DNA of 64,000 nt from a bacterium (GTDB lineage Bacteria; Vulcanimicrobiota; Xenobia; Xenobiales; JADMJV01): positions 27,315 through 91,314 of the forward strand of contig JAFEBA010000025.1 of the NCBI GenBank assembly GCA_018266105.1. Direction: 5' to 3'. Under the pieces are notes generated by a model that worked only from the letters and a program-made list of their open reading frames with translations, was not told where the DNA came from and made no database searches. The position numbers and the translations under genes were made by a program. How positions within the stretch are numbered: position 1 is the stretch's first letter; each line of letters starts with the position of its first letter. Positions 36,244-45,466 of the stretch are shown piece after piece.

Positions 36244-37857
36244 ATGTCAGAAAATACAGATTCCCAAACAGGCAGCCTGGACGTTAAACAGCTCGGTCTG
36301 GTCGCCTCGATTCTCAGCCTGGGCTATGTCTTCTGGGTGGTTGGCGCCATGGAAATGGTGGAACGCCTGGCTTTCTATGGTGTGCGCTCGGTCGCTACCT
36401 TGTACGGCAAGGACCCCGTCTCGAAGGGAGGTCTGGGAATTACCCCGCTGGAGATGGGGACCATCTTCTTCTGGTGGATGCTCTTTCAAAGCTGGGTGCC
36501 GATCTTCACCGGCGGTATCGCCGACAGGTATGGCTACAAGCAAGCCATCTTCCTGTCTACCGTTTTGAAGATTGCGGGATATCTGATCATGGCGGCTTTC
36601 CCCAGCTACTGGGGCTTTTTTGCGGGCGCGTTGATGCTGGCCTTGGGAACGGCCATCTTCAAACCTGGCATTCAGGGCACGCTGGTGAAGTGCACCAATC
36701 GCCAGAACAGCAGCATGGCCTGGGGCATCTTCTACCAGACCGTGAACATTGGAGCTTTCATCGGTCCTCTGCTGGCTGGCTACATGCGCAAGATGGAGTG
36801 GCGCTTTGTTTTTCTGGCTTGCGCCGGTATCATCTGCCTCAACTTCTTGCTCTTACTCACCTACAAGGAGCCGGGCATCGAGGAGCGACTGGCGCGTGAG
36901 AAGGCCCGCAAAGAGAGCGGCAAGGTTCAGCGCCCGATGATCTTCGACACCCTGGGTGAACTTCGCAAGCCCCATCTTTTCTTGTTCGTGATGATTTTCT
37001 CGGGCTTCTACTTCATGTTCTATAGCCTGTTTGACGTGCTGCCCAACTATATCGACGACTGGGTGAACAGCCATGACATCGTGGTCAGCGCAGGCTCACT
37101 GGTGCATCAACCGGATTCTGCCACTCCCGCCACGGCCTTGCAGAAGGCAGCCGGATTCGTCATGGTGCTGGATAAAAAGGGCGAAAAGATTCAGGCCGAA
37201 GGCCTGATGAACGTCAACGCGGGCATGATTATGTTGACCTGCTTCTTCTTTGGCTATCTCTCTTCGCGGGTGCGCATCACCACCAGCATCTGGTTCGGCA
37301 CAGGCCTGGCCACGCTGGCCCTGCTGATTTGTGGGCACTCCACGGCGGGCTGGACCTGTTTCTTTGGCATCATTTGTTTCTCGATGGGCGAGATGCTGTC
37401 GTCTCCCAAGTTTTCTGAGTTTGTGGGCAATCTGGCACCGGCCGACAAGAAAGGCACCTATTTAGGGTTGTGCCAGCTGGCTCCAGGAATTGGCGCTTCC
37501 ATCGAAGGTAAAGTGGGTCTGGCTCTCTACGGGCATCTGGCCTCAAAAGAAGAATTCGCGCGCCAGATGCTGGCGGAAAAGGGTTTGAGTCCCGCCGATA
37601 TTAAGGCCATTCCGGTCGGCGAGGCCTTTGATCGGCTGGTCTCAATGTTGGGCCAGAGCCCGGACCAGGTCACCCGCATGCTCTGGGAGATGCACCATCC
37701 TGAGCGCCTGTGGTGGATCATGGCTTCCGTGGGCGTGGCCACCACTCTGGCGTTGATCTGGTATGGCAGCTGGGTTTACGATTACCTGAAGAATCATCCC
37801 GAGCCGGAAGAAGTCACGCCCGGAAATGAACTCGGTTTTACCCGGCACGAGGAGTAG
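36244..37857 (+). CDS. MFS transporter of POT (proton-dependent oligopeptide) type
   Basis: 537 residues with about 12 membrane helices. The first helix, FWVVGAMEMVERLAFYGVRS near residue 35, resembles the POT/PTR signature (E-x-x-E-R-F-x-Y-Y-G), and GIADRYGYKQAIFLSTVL near 90 is the MFS loop 2-3 motif; FKPGIQGTLVKCT near 140 fits POT motif 2. A soluble 60-residue insert lies between helices 7 and 8 (about 275-330). Probable H+-coupled peptide uptake, but the match is loose, so the substrate stays open. Confidence 0.8.
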   Translation: MSENTDSQTGSLDVKQLGLVASILSLGYVFWVVGAMEMVERLAFYGVRSVATLYGKDPVSKGGLGITPLEMGTIFFWWMLFQSWVPIFTGGIADRYGYKQAIFLSTVLKIAGYLIMAAFPSYWGFFAGALMLALGTAIFKPGIQGTLVKCTNRQNSSMAWGIFYQTVNIGAFIGPLLAGYMRKMEWRFVFLACAGIICLNFLLLLTYKEPGIEERLAREKARKESGKVQRPMIFDTLGELRKPHLFLFVMIFSGFYFMFYSLFDVLPNYIDDWVNSHDIVVSAGSLVHQPDSATPATALQKAAGFVMVLDKKGEKIQAEGLMNVNAGMIMLTCFFFGYLSSRVRITTSIWFGTGLATLALLICGHSTAGWTCFFGIICFSMGEMLSSPKFSEFVGNLAPADKKGTYLGLCQLAPGIGASIEGKVGLALYGHLASKEEFARQMLAEKGLSPADIKAIPVGEAFDRLVSMLGQSPDQVTRMLWEMHHPERLWWIMASVGVATTLALIWYGSWVYDYLKNHPEPEEVTPGNELGFTRHEE

Positions 37858-37867
37858 GCCGCCTGGT

Positions 37868-39079
37868 TCAGCCCGGACGCCGGAGCACCACAATTCGATT
37901 GGTGTTGGTGCCTTTGGCTCCATTTGCCACGCCCCAGCAGTTGGCGGTCTTGGTGAATTTTTGCTGGTTCACCAGCACGCACAGCGGCTCAAAACCTGCA
38001 GTGCGTGCCGCCGGCACCACCAATCGCTCCAACTCCAGGCTGGCCTTGCGCACTTCGCCGACTTCAAAGGCCACCACGCCTTGGGGCCGGAGCATACGGT
38101 AGCAATTGCAGAGTACGTTGGTGATATGGTTCTGCCATTCGCCCTCACGTCGGGTCACGGTGGGGCTGACCTGGCCGGGGTTGAGACCCAGGAACCAGCA
38201 GCGCAGCCAGTTGTCCAAAGCGTAGTCGACCACATCCAGGAAGGGTGGGGAAGTGACCACCAGGGCCAGACGCTGCGAGGGGATGGCCAGCGGCTGTTCG
38301 CTGGAGGCGGTGAAGAGTCGCGCCAGGGGCGCCTGGGCGTGGAGTTTCTCCCGCTCCTCGGTGCTCAGGTCTTGCAGCAAGGAGCGGCTCTTGCGCAGGA
38401 TGATCTGGGCTACGTCGCGAGGCGGGGGGGTCTGCTTGCGCTTCTCGTTGATGCGCCGTTGCGACTCCAGCGATACGGCTTGATTCGGAGGCAATGTGTA
38501 AACCGAGAAAAAGCCTGGAGAGTGACCCGCCAGGCGGGTTAGAGCCACCATCTGAATCCAGCGGTCGACTGAGTCCAGATGTCCGCGCAGCAAGTGTTGG
38601 CGCAGGCTACAAAGATGTTGAAGGGTGGTGCAGTGGTAGAAGACCAGCAGTTCCTGGGGCAGTTCAATCTGCTTCTCCCAGGGGATCTCGCTCAACCGCT
38701 GCTCAATTTCGGCCATGGTCGGAGGAGCCAGCCGGGGCGCCAGGAGCGCCTGCGAGAGAGGGTTGATGTCGCAGCCGACCGGCACTCGTCCCAGGAAGGC
38801 GGCCTCCAGTAGAGTGGTGCCGCGACCCATGTATGGATCAAAAACCCAGTCTCCGGGTGAGGTGAAGCGCTCGATGAAGAACCGCGGCAACTGAGGCTTG
38901 AAGCAGGCGCGATAGGAGACCTCGTGGAGGCTATGTGCCGCTCGCTGGCGCGAAGTCCAGAACTCGTTGGCGATTCGAGGCACGCCTAACACTTCGTCTG
39001 TTTCGCTCTTTCGACCGAACTGTTGAAACTCGAGAAATTCACGCAGGGGGCCGAAACTTGAACGAATAGAGGAGAACAT
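37868..39079 (-). CDS. orphan DNA methyltransferase (N4/N6 class), permuted motif order
   Basis: About 403 residues. The SAM motif FDPYMGRGTTLLEAAFLG near residue 85 is followed by a shared block GCDINPLSQALLAPRL, and the catalytic VVTSPPFLDVVDYALDNWLRCWFLG comes near residue 278, so motif I precedes motif IV. TSPPF suggests cytosine-N4 or adenine-N6 methylation. No restriction enzyme gene is adjacent. The start may be ATG 39079 or TTG 39094; an inverted repeat covers this site. Family members of this type are often housekeeping orphan enzymes. Sequence specificity unknown. Confidence 0.8.
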   Translation of the reverse strand: MFSSIRSSFGPLREFLEFQQFGRKSETDEVLGVPRIANEFWTSRQRAAHSLHEVSYRACFKPQLPRFFIERFTSPGDWVFDPYMGRGTTLLEAAFLGRVPVGCDINPLSQALLAPRLAPPTMAEIEQRLSEIPWEKQIELPQELLVFYHCTTLQHLCSLRQHLLRGHLDSVDRWIQMVALTRLAGHSPGFFSVYTLPPNQAVSLESQRRINEKRKQTPPPRDVAQIILRKSRSLLQDLSTEEREKLHAQAPLARLFTASSEQPLAIPSQRLALVVTSPPFLDVVDYALDNWLRCWFLGLNPGQVSPTVTRREGEWQNHITNVLCNCYRMLRPQGVVAFEVGEVRKASLELERLVVPAARTAGFEPLCVLVNQQKFTKTANCWGVANGAKGTNTNRIVVLRRPG

Positions 39080-39095
39080 TTGAAATTTATTCAAA
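39079..39095. promoter_or_regulatory. inverted repeat at the DNA methyltransferase start
   Basis: TTTGAA-ATTTA-TTCAAA, a perfect 6-base inverted repeat in an AT-rich patch at the divergent start of the methyltransferase gene and the plus-strand methyltransferase-like gene. It could be an operator for either gene. The evidence is only symmetry, position and base composition. Confidence 0.3.
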
Positions 39096-39153
39096 CCAAA
39101 AGAGCGTCCCCCTCTTGATAATTACAATAGTTCTGAGGCACAATAAGCAGGTT

Positions 39154-39993
39154 GTGAACGATCCCTTTGGTGTCATCCTGCCGGGAAGAAGTCTGACGCC
39201 ACAGCAACGAGTGCAGGCTCAGTTGCTGGATCAACTCTGGGAAGCCGAGTTAGAAGAGTTTTTTGATCGCCTGGACCTTCGTCCCGGAGCGCGAGTTCTG
39301 GTCTACCAGTGTGGCCTGGGCAACGACCTGCCGCGATTGGCCCGACGCGTTGCGCCGCAGGGAGAAGTCGTCGGCGTGCAACCCGACCCTTTTCTGGCTC
39401 ACGAGGTGCGTCAGAATTTGCGTGAGCACAAGGGTAAGGGCATTCGAGTGGTTTTGGGGGATCCGGCTCACGACCCGATTCCTGAGGGTCTTTACGAAGT
39501 GATTTTTGTGGCCTGGAGGGACAACTATTTGCAGCCCTGGCCGCCGAGAGCCAGGGAGTTGCTGCAGCGACTACGTCCTCTACTCAGCCCTCAGGGACGA
39601 CTGGCTGTTTGGGAGGACCGGTCAACCGGAATGCGACTCTACCCTCGTTTGCCGATTTTAGAGCGGGTGATGCGTCGCTGGCAGCGCAGCCTACCGCCGC
39701 GTCCCCCCCTTTCGGACACATTGGCGGATGAATTTACCTACTGCAACATCATGCTGGAGTCGGCTCGACCTTTGCAAAAGGCCGAAGTTCCCGGTTCGAT
39801 CACGGGTAAATGGATGGATCACTGGCTTTCCAGGGTCGGTCCGCAGTGGGTGGAGTCGCAGTTGCTCAGCCCTCGCCAGTGGGTCCGGCTGCAGGCTCAG
39901 TGGGAGGGGCGTCGCGTCAACCCGGGCACCCTCTACTACTCTCCCCAGGCCATGGGTGTGGTGGGCAAAGCCCTTTCTTCTTTCGTGGCTTAG
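39154..39993 (+). CDS. methyltransferase-like protein
   Basis: 279 residues from GTG 39154; the frame is open to TTG 39115 but that leaves only 20 bases to the divergent gene. Residues 45-140 have the class I SAM-dependent fold (ARVLVYQCGLGNDLPRLARRV, with the glycine-rich loop altered to CGLGND, then EVVGVQPD and a GDPAHDP block). The second half is basic and not recognised. The acceptor is unknown, and loss of activity is possible. The stop overlaps the pilin gene stop on the other strand. Confidence 0.6.
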   Translation: MNDPFGVILPGRSLTPQQRVQAQLLDQLWEAELEEFFDRLDLRPGARVLVYQCGLGNDLPRLARRVAPQGEVVGVQPDPFLAHEVRQNLREHKGKGIRVVLGDPAHDPIPEGLYEVIFVAWRDNYLQPWPPRARELLQRLRPLLSPQGRLAVWEDRSTGMRLYPRLPILERVMRRWQRSLPPRPPLSDTLADEFTYCNIMLESARPLQKAEVPGSITGKWMDHWLSRVGPQWVESQLLSPRQWVRLQAQWEGRRVNPGTLYYSPQAMGVVGKALSSFVA

Positions 39994-42416
39994 ATCAACT
40001 TCCAATACATCTGGTCGAGCTTGAGCGGCACATTTTCCTGAGAAAGTAGCAAGTCTCGCAGATACTTGGGATCGTAGACGGTCTTGATGCCTTTAGCCTG
40101 ATTGAAGTTGACCTTCCCTTCCGGGACCACCAGTGCGCCGATCACGGTCAGGGCATTGTAGTTGGCGTTCAAAGTGAAGTTGCCGTGGCGGCTGTAAACC
40201 AGTCCTCGAAAAACCGAGTCGTCTCGGCTGGTATCATTTTCATAGGGGTTGGTGGCCACTTCGTTAAACCACTGGCGCAGACTGCGGTACTGCACGTTGC
40301 GGTTGACAACTTCCTGGCCGACCAGCGAGTTGTAGGAGACAAGCTGGCTTTGCACCATATCCACCACCTCGTCGTGCACGCCGACCGGATCCAGCCAGCG
40401 TGGAGCCACCGCCTGAGCCGGCACTTCCTCCATCTCGCCGGTTTCCGGATTGAGCTGAGTTGTGGTGGCATGAGCGTCGATGGCAAGTTGCCGACAATAC
40501 TCGCGGAAACGAATAGCTTCGTCGGTGGTCAGTCCGCCTGAGCGCATACTGGTATAAGCGCTTTGGGCTGCTGCCGTCAGATTGTCGGGATCGCCGGGTG
40601 GGAAGAACGTGCCCGTTACTTTGGAGAAATAGTAATCCGGATCGGGATCGACCGCAGTGCCTGCTTCGTTTTTAATGGTTGAGGAAAGCAGACTGCTGAC
40701 CTTGGACTGCTGTTGACCGTAACTGTCATTCAGAAAGGTATCCAGCAGCGGATTGCTGCCGATGGACCGCTTGAACATGGTCCAGTCTTCGCCGAGAGTC
40801 GCTTGGGAGGTGCGGTCTTCGGTGACCGCGTCATCTTTGTTGAGTTTGACGTCGCCGTTGGCGTAGAGAGCCACGGGACGAGCGGCTGAAGCGCTGAGAC
40901 TGCTTTCGGCATACATCTCCAGCTTACCGTCGGAAATGACGGTGCCGGAGCCGCGCAAGCCGCCGTCGATGGTCAGGTCCCCGCGAGCCCGAAGCCCGGC
41001 TGTGATGGGTGGGTCATTGGGGTCGTCTGGATTAGTCTGATTGACCAGCCGCACCTTGGGGCGCGCGTCTTCCGCGCCCAGGCCACGGTGTTGGAGGTGG
41101 AAGGGCCCATCCACGGTGAGCATGGTGTTGGCGGGGATGTCAAAGGTGCCTTCGGCGAAATTAATGTTGGCGGCCAAGCCCCCCGTGCCCGTGAGCGGAA
41201 ACTTTCCGTCCGAATCCAGCGCCACAACCTTCGAGTTGGGCTCGTTTTGAAGGGTGACCGAGCCGCCTCGGATTCCCGCCCCCGAGGGCGGTTGGGGGAG
41301 ATGCTGCTTGGCCAGCCACATCTGGGCCGCTTCGGCATCGGTTTCGCTGTTGTAGCGGGCGAAGGCGCGAGCATACAGAGTTTTGGTCTCCGACTTGTCC
41401 TTCCAGACTTTCTGAGTAATGGGAGGGCCCCCGTTGGGGGGGATGATGGTCTGATTTTCCTCTTGCTGCCACTCGATTTTTACGTCAAAGCTGGTTTTCT
41501 CGAAGCGGTACACGCCTCCAGGAATGCTGACGTTGATATCGGGCTTGCGCAGATCATCCGAACCCAGAGACTTGATACGGTCTTCCTGGGCCGAGCGTGA
41601 CAGAACAAGGCCGCGGGATTGCCGGGCAGCATCGCTATAACCGTCCGTATCCAGCTCTGTCCCACCCTGAAAGACTCCCTTGGAGGGCAGCGCGGCGCCG
41701 TAGCGACCGTAGGTGCTGGCGGTGGCGTTGCCGGAGGGGCTGAACACCAGACCGCCTGCGGTCACCCTCCCGACCGTCAGTTTGCCCTTGGTGCGAACGC
41801 TGTTGCGGAACGGGTCATTGGAAAGCACGTCCCATTGACCCACGTCAGTTCCCCACTGGACGGTCACGTCGTCGCCGGCAAAGAGGCCGTGAGAGACGAA
41901 GGGAGCTTTTTGGAGCATCGACTCGAGAACTCGCGTGTGAGTGCCTTCGATGCCGCGTACACAAACCAGCACGGTATGTGGTGGGAGATCGCGTGGGCCG
42001 GAGAGCTCGTTGTTGATTGTCACGGTTGCGCTGCTGGCCAGGTTGTTGGAGATGTAGATCTGAAAGCCGGAGTTGGGCTTATCCTGGTAGCGGCCCTGAA
42101 CGAACTGCTTGGCGATGGCGCCAGTAGGATTGACCAGGCGCAGGTCAATTCGGTCGGGACAGGAGTTGAACCCACAGGCTGCACCGTTGGCGAAGGCGGT
42201 CTGGCCGAAACGGCTATCCCGTTCCAGCATTTGCCAGGCAAAGTCCAGGCCGCTCTGGCAATTGGCGGTGGCGTTCTTGTCCCCGGTCAGACCGGTGGCC
42301 AGGCGAATCGAGCTCTGGTTGAGAGTCATCAATGCGCCCAGGAACATCACCACCAGCGTCAGGGTGAATAGCACCAAAAGCATGGCTGTGCCCTGTTTTC
42401 GACCACGTCTGAACAT
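39990..42416 (-). CDS. large PilX/GspK-like minor pilin protein
   Basis: 808 residues. The N-terminus RRGRKQGTAMLLVLFTLTLVVMFLG is a basic leader ending in glycine followed by a hydrophobic helix, as in PilX/GspK-type minor pilins, cleavage expected after KQG. The long remainder has strand-rich, glycine-rich segments (for example DGGLRGSGTVISDGKLEMYAE near residue 500, DGGLRGSGTVISDGK) that look like a beta-helix or adhesin body. It follows the PilW/GspJ-like gene by 24 bases. Much larger than usual PilX (about 200). Confidence 0.7.
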   Translation of the reverse strand: MFRRGRKQGTAMLLVLFTLTLVVMFLGALMTLNQSSIRLATGLTGDKNATANCQSGLDFAWQMLERDSRFGQTAFANGAACGFNSCPDRIDLRLVNPTGAIAKQFVQGRYQDKPNSGFQIYISNNLASSATVTINNELSGPRDLPPHTVLVCVRGIEGTHTRVLESMLQKAPFVSHGLFAGDDVTVQWGTDVGQWDVLSNDPFRNSVRTKGKLTVGRVTAGGLVFSPSGNATASTYGRYGAALPSKGVFQGGTELDTDGYSDAARQSRGLVLSRSAQEDRIKSLGSDDLRKPDINVSIPGGVYRFEKTSFDVKIEWQQEENQTIIPPNGGPPITQKVWKDKSETKTLYARAFARYNSETDAEAAQMWLAKQHLPQPPSGAGIRGGSVTLQNEPNSKVVALDSDGKFPLTGTGGLAANINFAEGTFDIPANTMLTVDGPFHLQHRGLGAEDARPKVRLVNQTNPDDPNDPPITAGLRARGDLTIDGGLRGSGTVISDGKLEMYAESSLSASAARPVALYANGDVKLNKDDAVTEDRTSQATLGEDWTMFKRSIGSNPLLDTFLNDSYGQQQSKVSSLLSSTIKNEAGTAVDPDPDYYFSKVTGTFFPPGDPDNLTAAAQSAYTSMRSGGLTTDEAIRFREYCRQLAIDAHATTTQLNPETGEMEEVPAQAVAPRWLDPVGVHDEVVDMVQSQLVSYNSLVGQEVVNRNVQYRSLRQWFNEVATNPYENDTSRDDSVFRGLVYSRHGNFTLNANYNALTVIGALVVPEGKVNFNQAKGIKTVYDPKYLRDLLLSQENVPLKLDQMYWKLI

Positions 42417-42440
42417 CCCGATGCTCCCTTCGTGTCTGTC

Positions 42441-43124
42441 TTAATTATACATGGGAAAGGTGTTTTCCGGCTTGATCTGGATGACGGTTTCTTGAACCTC
42501 ATCGATGGTTCTTTTGCCCTGTCGGACGGCCCCACGCTGACGTAGCTTCAAGCGAATCCGCCACTGACTGTTGTCAATCGAGGTGGCGCTCAGGCTTTCA
42601 ACCAGGTCGGAGAGCTTGCCAAAGGACTCGAAATCGGCCACGGTGGCCGGGTTGGGCTTGCAGTGTACGGATGGGTTCAGACTGGGGAAGGCAAACTGGC
42701 CGATTTCGTTCGTGCTTTTGGGAAGGATTACGCAGCGATAGATGCTGGTGACCGGTTCGTCTCCAGCCTGACGAACACAGTAGTAGAGGAAATAGCGGTC
42801 CCACTTGGGCCGGTTGCTGACCGGGTCGATGGCGTTGGGGTTGGTCCAGTCCTTTACTCCAGCCATGCAGATGGCGTCTCGTTGGTAATTGTCCTTGCTG
42901 GATTTGGTTTCGATCAGGCTGACCGTGAAGAAATGGGTGCGGCGCAGGTCCTCGGTCAAACGATAGGCGACCCGCTGAGAATCGGCCTGGATGTTGTGGC
43001 GCACAACCGAGCGCTGGAAGGAGCGGATTCCGAGGTCGATAATCAGGTAAAGCACACCCGACAGCAAGGCCAGCAAGCCCATCGCCAGCAACAGCTCGGC
43101 CAGTGTGTTCGCGCGCTTTTTCAC
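42441..43124 (-). CDS. PilW/GspJ-like minor pilin
   Basis: 227 residues from GTG 43124, overlapping the upstream stop as GTGA. The leader is very short (KKRA) before NTLAELLLAMGLLALLSGVLYLI, a prepilin helix with the conserved glutamate at +5. The residue at +1 is N and the one before the cleavage point is A, where glycine is usual, so processing is uncertain. The remaining 190 residues have no signature. The frame open to 43226 lies within the upstream gene. Confidence 0.75.
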   Translation of the reverse strand: MKKRANTLAELLLAMGLLALLSGVLYLIIDLGIRSFQRSVVRHNIQADSQRVAYRLTEDLRRTHFFTVSLIETKSSKDNYQRDAICMAGVKDWTNPNAIDPVSNRPKWDRYFLYYCVRQAGDEPVTSIYRCVILPKSTNEIGQFAFPSLNPSVHCKPNPATVADFESFGKLSDLVESLSATSIDNSQWRIRLKLRQRGAVRQGKRTIDEVQETVIQIKPENTFPMYN

Positions 43125-43567
43125 GGTTGAGGGGTGGCCTCCGAACGGTAGACCAGTCGGGATAGGCGAGTGGACAATTTCCCGACGTTGGCTCGACTGG
43201 CGTCCTTGCTGGGGACCTCCCACCACACGTCCACAGTCACAAGGTAGCTTTTGCCGACCGGGCTGGAGTCGTCCACGACTTTAGAATCGGTGGCATAGTG
43301 GTACTCGGTGACCCGGTCGCCCGTCTCACCCGTCACCAGCACGCCTTTGGCGGTGGGTGGAGCAGCTGTGCCGGGCTGGTTTACCAGTTCGTTCAAGATG
43401 CGCTCGGCCACCACCGCGCCGCCAGCCAGATCGTTGCTCTTTTGAGCCCCCGCCATCAGTTGAGTCAGCACAACCATGACGGAGACGACCAGTACAGCCG
43501 TCAACATGACAGCCAGTAAGATCTCCATCAATGTCAGGCCCTGACGGTGCCGGAGAGTCGGGATCAG
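43121..43567 (-). CDS. PilV/GspI-like minor pilin, probable CTG start
   Basis: 148 residues. The sequence RHRQGLTLMEILLAVMLTAVL is a perfect type IV prepilin signal: short basic leader, glycine, then a helix with glutamate at +5. No ATG, GTG or TTG lies between the selB stop (43577-43579) and this leader, except a TTG and ATG (43531, 43528) inside the helix that would delete it. CTG 43567 has GAGGGGG 4-5 bases upstream and gives the leader MIPTLRHRQG. The frame continues in phase with selB. The rest is a small globular head. Confidence 0.7.
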   Translation of the reverse strand: MIPTLRHRQGLTLMEILLAVMLTAVLVVSVMVVLTQLMAGAQKSNDLAGGAVVAERILNELVNQPGTAAPPTAKGVLVTGETGDRVTEYHYATDSKVVDDSSPVGKSYLVTVDVWWEVPSKDASRANVGKLSTRLSRLVYRSEATPQP

Positions 43568-43576
43568 AGAACCCCC

Positions 43577-45466
43577 TCAATGATTCTGACGTACACGGCG
43601 TACTTCGCCATGCCGCTGCGTGAAACCCACCTGATCGTAGTATTCTAGCAAAGGAATCATGAATTTTCGTGAGGTCGCCAGGGCGTCCCGCGCTTGGGAA
43701 GCTGCGAACGGTGACGGAAGCTCGGACAACACACGTTTTCCTTCTTCCAAGGTCTGCTGCAGGAGGCCCAGGTCAGGTGCGATCTTCTGGGCACGGCCGG
43801 TTTCCAACAGATAGGTCTCCAGGATTTTCCACAAGTTGGCTTCGAGCTTTTCCTGGACCGCCAGCTCAGACCAGTTGGGCGGAGTAAAGGCTTCTCTTAG
43901 CAAACGCTGCTCGATTCTTTCCAGAGCTTGTTGCTGTGCTTTGGTCAGCTCCGGTTGGTGTCCCGGCAGCGCCAGCAAACGTCCCGTCAGTTGCAGCTCT
44001 TGCTGTTCCAGCAGATGGGTCAGGCACTCTTCAGCAAAGCGCGGCTGGGGATGACTGAGCTGCTTGAGTAATTCTTCCTTGCGCCAACCGGTCTTCCAGG
44101 GTGATTTTTGCTGCAGTCCGCCCAGCAGGCTGAAGAGGCTCTCTCGAACCTGCTCCAGGCTGGCCTGTTGAGCCCAGGCTTTCCCCAGCCAGACGGCCTG
44201 CCCGCCCGCTTGAAGCTGTTGTAAGCCCTGCTCGGCTTCCTCGGCCGGGATCTGCAGTTGAGCCGCCAGTTGAGCCGTGGTTTTGCAGACCGCTCCCTGC
44301 ATCTCGGCCAGAAGCCGTTGGTGCAGTCCCCCAACCTCTTTGCGCTGCAGTTGGGCCAGGGCTTCCTCGTCGTGTCGACGGTGTGGCGTGGCCAGGGGCT
44401 CTAACACTTCGGCTCCTCCGATCGTGTAGGAGGAGGTGAAATCACGCAGGATCAGTCGGTCGTTGGGCAGCATGACCAGCGGTTCGTCCAGGAGCAGCTG
44501 GATCAATCCGCTCTGGCCCGCAGCCAGTTCTTCACCCTCCAGCAGCAGGGCCCGCCCGAAGACTTCGGTGGTGCCGTGATAGATTCGCACCCGGCTGCGG
44601 TGCTTGAGTGGCCGCGGCGCACGGGGCGAGACCTGCAGGCGACCGTCGCAGCGCAGAGTCGGGTGCAACCAGTCGGCTGAGGAAAGGAGCATTCCGCGTT
44701 TGACTTCATCCGAATCCAGGCCGGACAGGTTGACGGCCACACGTTGGCCGGCCACCGCTTCCTCGACCTCCTGACCGTGAACATGCAGCCCGCGCACGCG
44801 CACCTCGCGCCCCGAAGGCCATAACTGCATGCGCGCTCCCTTGCTCAGAGTCCCGCTCCAAAGTGAGCCTGTGACAACCGTGCCAAAACCAGGCTTGACG
44901 AAGACGCGGTCGATGGGCAAGCGAAATCGACTCTGTCGGTCCCGCACGGCCGACGAACCGAGCAAGCGGGTTAGCTTTTGCTTGAGTTCCTCAATACCCC
45001 GGCCGGTTTTGGAAGAGACCGGGATCATGGCAGCCTCCGCCCAGATGGTGCCTTTCAGAAAGTCGCGCAGCTCCTCGCTGACCAGCTCTAAAAATTCCGC
45101 GTCCACCAGGTCGGCCTTGGTGATGGCCACCAGGCCCTGGGGGGTGCGCAAAAGTTCCAGAATCTCGACATGCTCGCGGGTCTGGGGCATGACGCCTTCC
45201 TGGGCGTCCACCACCAGCAAGCCCAGATCATAACCGCCTACCCCGGCCAGCATATTCTTGAGGAATCGCTCGTGGCCGGGAACATCCACGATGCCCGCCA
45301 CCACGTCGCCCGGCAGAGACAGGTGGGCAAATCCCAGGTCGATCGAGAGTCCGCGTGCTTTCTCTTCAGGCAGTCGATCGGTTTCGATGCCGGTGAGAGC
45401 CCGAATCAGACTGGACTTGCCATGGTCCACGTGGCCGGCGGTGCCGACGATAAAGTGCTTTCTCAT
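43577..45466 (-). CDS. selB: selenocysteine-specific elongation factor
   Basis: 629 residues. Delivers Sec-tRNA to UGA codons next to a SECIS hairpin. The GTPase domain starts [22 protein letters not shown], with [15 protein letters not shown] near residue 60 and TKAD near 117. Translation-factor beta-barrels follow, and the C-terminal 250 residues form winged helices that bind the SECIS, ending [21 protein letters not shown] 45466 overlaps selA as ATGA. The frame open to 45856 is in selA. The stop is UGA, directly followed by the minor pilin frame. Confidence 0.95.
   Translation of the reverse strand: MRKHFIVGTAGHVDHGKSSLIRALTGIETDRLPEEKARGLSIDLGFAHLSLPGDVVAGIVDVPGHERFLKNMLAGVGGYDLGLLVVDAQEGVMPQTREHVEILELLRTPQGLVAITKADLVDAEFLELVSEELRDFLKGTIWAEAAMIPVSSKTGRGIEELKQKLTRLLGSSAVRDRQSRFRLPIDRVFVKPGFGTVVTGSLWSGTLSKGARMQLWPSGREVRVRGLHVHGQEVEEAVAGQRVAVNLSGLDSDEVKRGMLLSSADWLHPTLRCDGRLQVSPRAPRPLKHRSRVRIYHGTTEVFGRALLLEGEELAAGQSGLIQLLLDEPLVMLPNDRLILRDFTSSYTIGGAEVLEPLATPHRRHDEEALAQLQRKEVGGLHQRLLAEMQGAVCKTTAQLAAQLQIPAEEAEQGLQQLQAGGQAVWLGKAWAQQASLEQVRESLFSLLGGLQQKSPWKTGWRKEELLKQLSHPQPRFAEECLTHLLEQQELQLTGRLLALPGHQPELTKAQQQALERIEQRLLREAFTPPNWSELAVQEKLEANLWKILETYLLETGRAQKIAPDLGLLQQTLEEGKRVLSELPSPFAASQARDALATSRKFMIPLLEYYDQVGFTQRHGEVRRVRQNH

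Noticed and set aside
37868..39993. Restriction-modification system made of the two divergent methyltransferase-like genes
   Set aside because: Neither protein has nuclease motifs and the plus-strand protein lacks DNA methylase motif IV.
43577..43579. UGA at the end of selB read as selenocysteine to make a SelB-pilin fusion
   Set aside because: SelB already has its complete family C-terminus at this point, the pilin has its own leader peptide and a ribosome site lies at the junction. Separate initiation is simpler.
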